This document shows, piece by piece, positions 61,052 to 64,000 of a DNA stretch of 64,000 nt. Where the stretch lies: positions 7,155,501 through 7,219,500 of the forward strand of contig AP031355.1 in NCBI GenBank assembly GCA_037833965.1, in the 5' to 3' direction. Position 1 is the first letter of the stretch. Each line of letters begins with the position of its first letter. Made by a program: the position numbers and the translations under genes. The notes under the pieces were generated by a model, which worked only from the letters and a program-made list of their open reading frames with translations, searched no databases and was not told the DNA's origin. The stretch comes from Marchantia polymorpha subsp. ruderalis (Eukaryota; Streptophyta; Marchantiopsida; Marchantiales; Marchantiaceae).

Positions 61052-62402
61052 TTAGAGCTTAAAGCTTCGCAGGTTGGCGGCAATATCATCTGGTGATAAG
61101 ACGTTGGCACACACGAAGGCGACAAGGAAAGAGAGGCTGGGATCCTCGTTCGGTTTGCTCGTTATACTGAGTCGCCGTTCACCAGCCCATCCTTGCTCAT
61201 AGGTAACGGAGCAATTGTACATACCACTCTCGTAGGTCAGCATTCCCTTCATGTCTGCTTCGATCTCGATAGGATACCTGAGCCCGTGTTTGTCTCTAAA
61301 GACGTATCTCACGTCACGTGCCTCCTTCTTTGGCTGGATGTAACTTTTTCCCGGGCCACCGGTTTTTCTAATTATCCAGCCTTTGCTAGAGATGTCGAGG
61401 ACTCCCAATGGCTCCTCCATGTAACGGTCTCTGTAAAAGCCAAGCCGGATGGTAAAACTCCACTCTCGCCTCTTCCAGTGCACCATCGGCAGTGAACCCG
61501 GCTCATCGACAAATTCCGTACTGGCCCAATAAATCTCAGACACTAGGTCGGGTGAGATGCCGTACTCCTCGAGGCCAGAAGTCTGGTAGGCTTGATTTCT
61601 TTGATATGCTGGGAGATGACACCAGCATATGACATCACCTTCCTCAGAGAAAGGTGGTCGCCTGCACAACATCATACCCAATTCCCCGATGAGAAATGTA
61701 TAATCGAGACAAGGCAGCTGCAGGTCTTCCGCCTACAGTCACTGAAGGTATCTAAAACACACTGAGGTGATTTCCTGCGGCAGCTGTAGGAAACAAATCT
61801 ACTGAGAACAGGTTACAAAGAGCAAAACGATAAGTAGAGCTTGTATTAAGCAGCGTCTCAGATTCGGCAGCCCAACAAACATGAAGTTCAGTTGTGGACT
61901 TTCCCAATCCCTGATGACATTTATATCAACTGCCATATATGTTGCCTACAGACGTGAACTTCCATGACCTCCCCTGTGCTCTCACTGTTAGGATGTGGCA
62001 GAGATCGAGGAATGGAGACGGTACAGGAAAATCACATTCGATTAAAAGTGCAAACGATTTTCAAAAGATCTGGAGTAGCTCGTGAAATCTACTTCGCTAA
62101 GAATTCTAGTGATAATGAAAGTATGTATGTTGGCCAGCCTCGATTCTGCAGGAAGAGATAATAATGAATACACACCAGAAATTTTCCAGGACAAAATAGG
62201 AATCGTTGTCCCCGTTGGGGTTCCCTTTCACGTGAAGAAAGAGCCATAGAGGTGCATTGTCGTCAGCTCCTTTGTAAACATTGTAATTGTTGGACATGAA
62301 CCAGTTTCTCGACGCTGAAAAGGTAGAGATGCCGCATGGATCGGGTAGCAACTGGGTCGGTCTCGGCGTTACATAGTCACTGGTGGACCAGCAATTGCCC
62401 AT
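61052..62402 (-). CDS. Probable N-myristoylated LURP-one/tubby-like protein, two exons, 278 aa
   Basis: Exons: 62402-62176 and 61661-61052. The donor CTG|GTGTGT and acceptor TGCAG|GCGACC join in phase to give ENFW-RPPFSEEG. The protein begins MGNCWS, a good N-myristoylation signal with an adjacent cysteine for palmitoylation, so it is probably attached to the cytosolic face of a membrane. The body is mixed beta-rich sequence with many aromatic residues (NYNVYKGADDNAPLWLFLHV, REWSFTIRLGFYRD, SYIQPKKEARDVRYVF) and ends in a likely helix (SLSFLVAFVCANVL). Alternating strands with a hydrophobic C-terminal helix resemble the LURP-one-related/tubby C-terminal fold; this is a tentative structural impression. 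No catalytic motif is visible. An alternative acceptor near 62147 would give an immediate stop, which supports the two-exon model. Confidence 0.72.
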
Positions 62403-64000
62403 AATTATATGTCCTCAAGTAATTGAACCGTATCTGTACGTACTTCTGATGTAGAATTGACTCTGCGGCAAACTTCAACAGGGCTTCTTCCTACTAGAAT
62501 GACCGAGGCTGGGTCCTCCAAATGCGAAGATAAACCGCAAACAAGTACGCAACACGTGAAACTCTTACTGTAAGATTCTAGCCACTATATCCACATCAGC
62601 CTACTAATACGTATGCAGTTTCGATGTCTAATAGACATGGCGACCGGCACTGGAAGAATGGTAACCGTTACCGACTTCGCTGGTTCCTCAATCTTCTTTC
62701 TAGGACGAGATGAAATTAATTCCCTCTGTGAGTTTCGCCGAGTGCTTGCAGACGCGGTAGTATGCTTCAGAATTGGCAGAAACAGCAGATCTCGGACGCC
62801 ACATTGAGCGACTGGAACACACTCTTGTCCTGAATCTATTCATACTGGACTTAACCTGTAGTGACAGACAAAATTCTTATCAGAGCTTGATATTTTAGAA
62901 GAGCGAGTCGCTGTCTGGCACCAATCGAGCTACGGAAGCTCCACGAGGTGAGTGTTGTGCGACAAGTGTCCAGCAGCTTTTGATCATCCTAGATCGACCT
63001 CCTAAGCTCCACGAGACCCAAAGGCCATGAGATCACGGCAAGATCTAAAGTTGTAAAACAAGTTCAAGCAGAGGCTTAAATGTCCTGGCCGATCGCAATG
63101 TCCACACTTCCACCGATGTCTCTGCCCGAAGATTGAAAAGATTGCAAAACTCCACAACAAAGCCGCAAACACAATGCTGACGGCGACGCGATCAGCACAT
63201 GTCTACTAATAACCGTAACAAAGACCAAAATGCAGAATGCAGCTGAGAATCTGGTTCCTGAATCAGGCCGCCGACGGCCAGAATGTGCAGGCATACATCT
63301 ACGACATGGACGAGACAGAAACCTCCTCGAACGCTGCAACTAACCGTGAATTCACACTTTCAAGTGTACGATGACTAACACACATTATAAAGACACTTCG
63401 CACGACGTGCAGCCTTCGGAAACACTGGTCGCCTGAAAAAGCAAGAACACACGCACCAAGAAATGCAATCCAACCTCCTCTCGCGCGTTGGCGCCAGATT
63501 GAACGATTTTCCTGGCAGCAGGTTCCTTTCGTTTCCTCTCCTCGCGTGAAGACAACCAAAATCGACTTCCTCCGTATCCTTGCAAGGGGCAGAAGATCGT
63601 CCGCCTCGTCCCTGATCTCCTCACAGTCCGATCGTCGAGAGCAAAACCCACGGAAAGTCCCAATCTGGCCACCAGACTCGGTCCATGACTGGCACCACCA
63701 GATCACCGCACCTGGGAGAACGAATCCGCACCCGAACGCGTCCCAATCCGGATCAACACGAGCGCAACAACCCTAACAGCCACGATCGACAGAAATGGCA
63801 GCAGCTGCAGCGCTCAGAGCATCAAAGGGGAAAACAAATTCCGCAGAGCGGGAAGCTCAGAACGAGCAGCGGCGCGCTGATCACCCGGACGGCAAATGCG
63901 AATCCCACTTTTCGCTTTCGGTGCAACGATAACGGTAACCTCGAACCTGTAACCATAGACTGGTCACTGGCGCCTGTCCACGACTGGCGATCATGAGTCA
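62403..64000. other. Right-hand end: promoter-like and GC-rich DNA, no gene called
   Basis: This must contain the promoter and leader of the minus-strand gene ending at 61052. The last kilobase (63.0-64.0 kb) is GC-rich with open frames on both strands, none with recognisable motifs. An ATG at 63795 opens a 45-codon Ala/Glu/Arg-rich frame that could be the first exon of a gene running out of the window, but the support is too weak to call it. Confidence 0.4.

Noticed and set aside
63795-63932. Ala-rich 45-codon ORF at the right end
   Set aside because: It could be a first exon, but it is short and low-complexity, and the window ends before it can be tested.

Overview
The window is nuclear DNA of a land plant, most likely a bryophyte and quite possibly a liverwort. 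It contains intron-split genes with GT...AG borders, three short PIN-type auxin carriers of the non-canonical sort that liverworts carry in several copies, a thylakoid rhodanese-like protein (TROL), a broken germin-like gene, and plant-type hAT, Copia-like and Mutator-like remains. Species assignment is inference; no marker sequence was compared.

Layout: 0.5-4.0 kb, a five-exon short PIN gene on the + strand. 7.8-10.0 kb, a six-exon PIN gene on the - strand, convergent with the first. 10-19 kb, non-coding DNA with CT microsatellites, several near-perfect hairpins and a 275-bp cluster of TGACGTCA-type bZIP sites. 19.1-19.7 kb, a germin-like pseudogene that has lost its first metal-binding motif. 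26.4-29.3 kb, a six-exon PIN gene on the + strand, most similar to the second. 31.6-31.9 kb, a small probable tail-anchored membrane protein (-). 33.3-49.1 kb, a very AT-rich, gene-poor block broken by a few GC islands; it holds a decayed hAT transposase, a 25-bp tandem array, two local tandem duplications and a likely Copia RNase H remnant. 52.0-55.2 kb, the eight-exon TROL gene (+). 57.6-57.9 kb, an intact-looking Mutator-type MITE with a 10-bp target duplication. 61.0-62.4 kb, a two-exon gene (-) for a probably N-myristoylated protein of uncertain, LURP-one/tubby-like type.

Exon models were built by hand. I matched donor and acceptor sites with reading-frame phase and family conservation. 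All three PIN models and TROL close without frame conflict: 410, 494, 465 and 533 residues.

The genes do not form one pathway. The PIN copies are a local family cluster, probably old duplicates, predicted to move auxin-like organic anions across an internal membrane. TROL tethers ferredoxin-NADP reductase to thylakoids. I do not see a wholly new multi-gene system. The most interesting points are the altered signature motifs of the PIN cluster, the bZIP-site minisatellite, the miRNA-precursor-like hairpin at 25.64-25.74 kb, and the AT-rich block with its hAT fossil and array.
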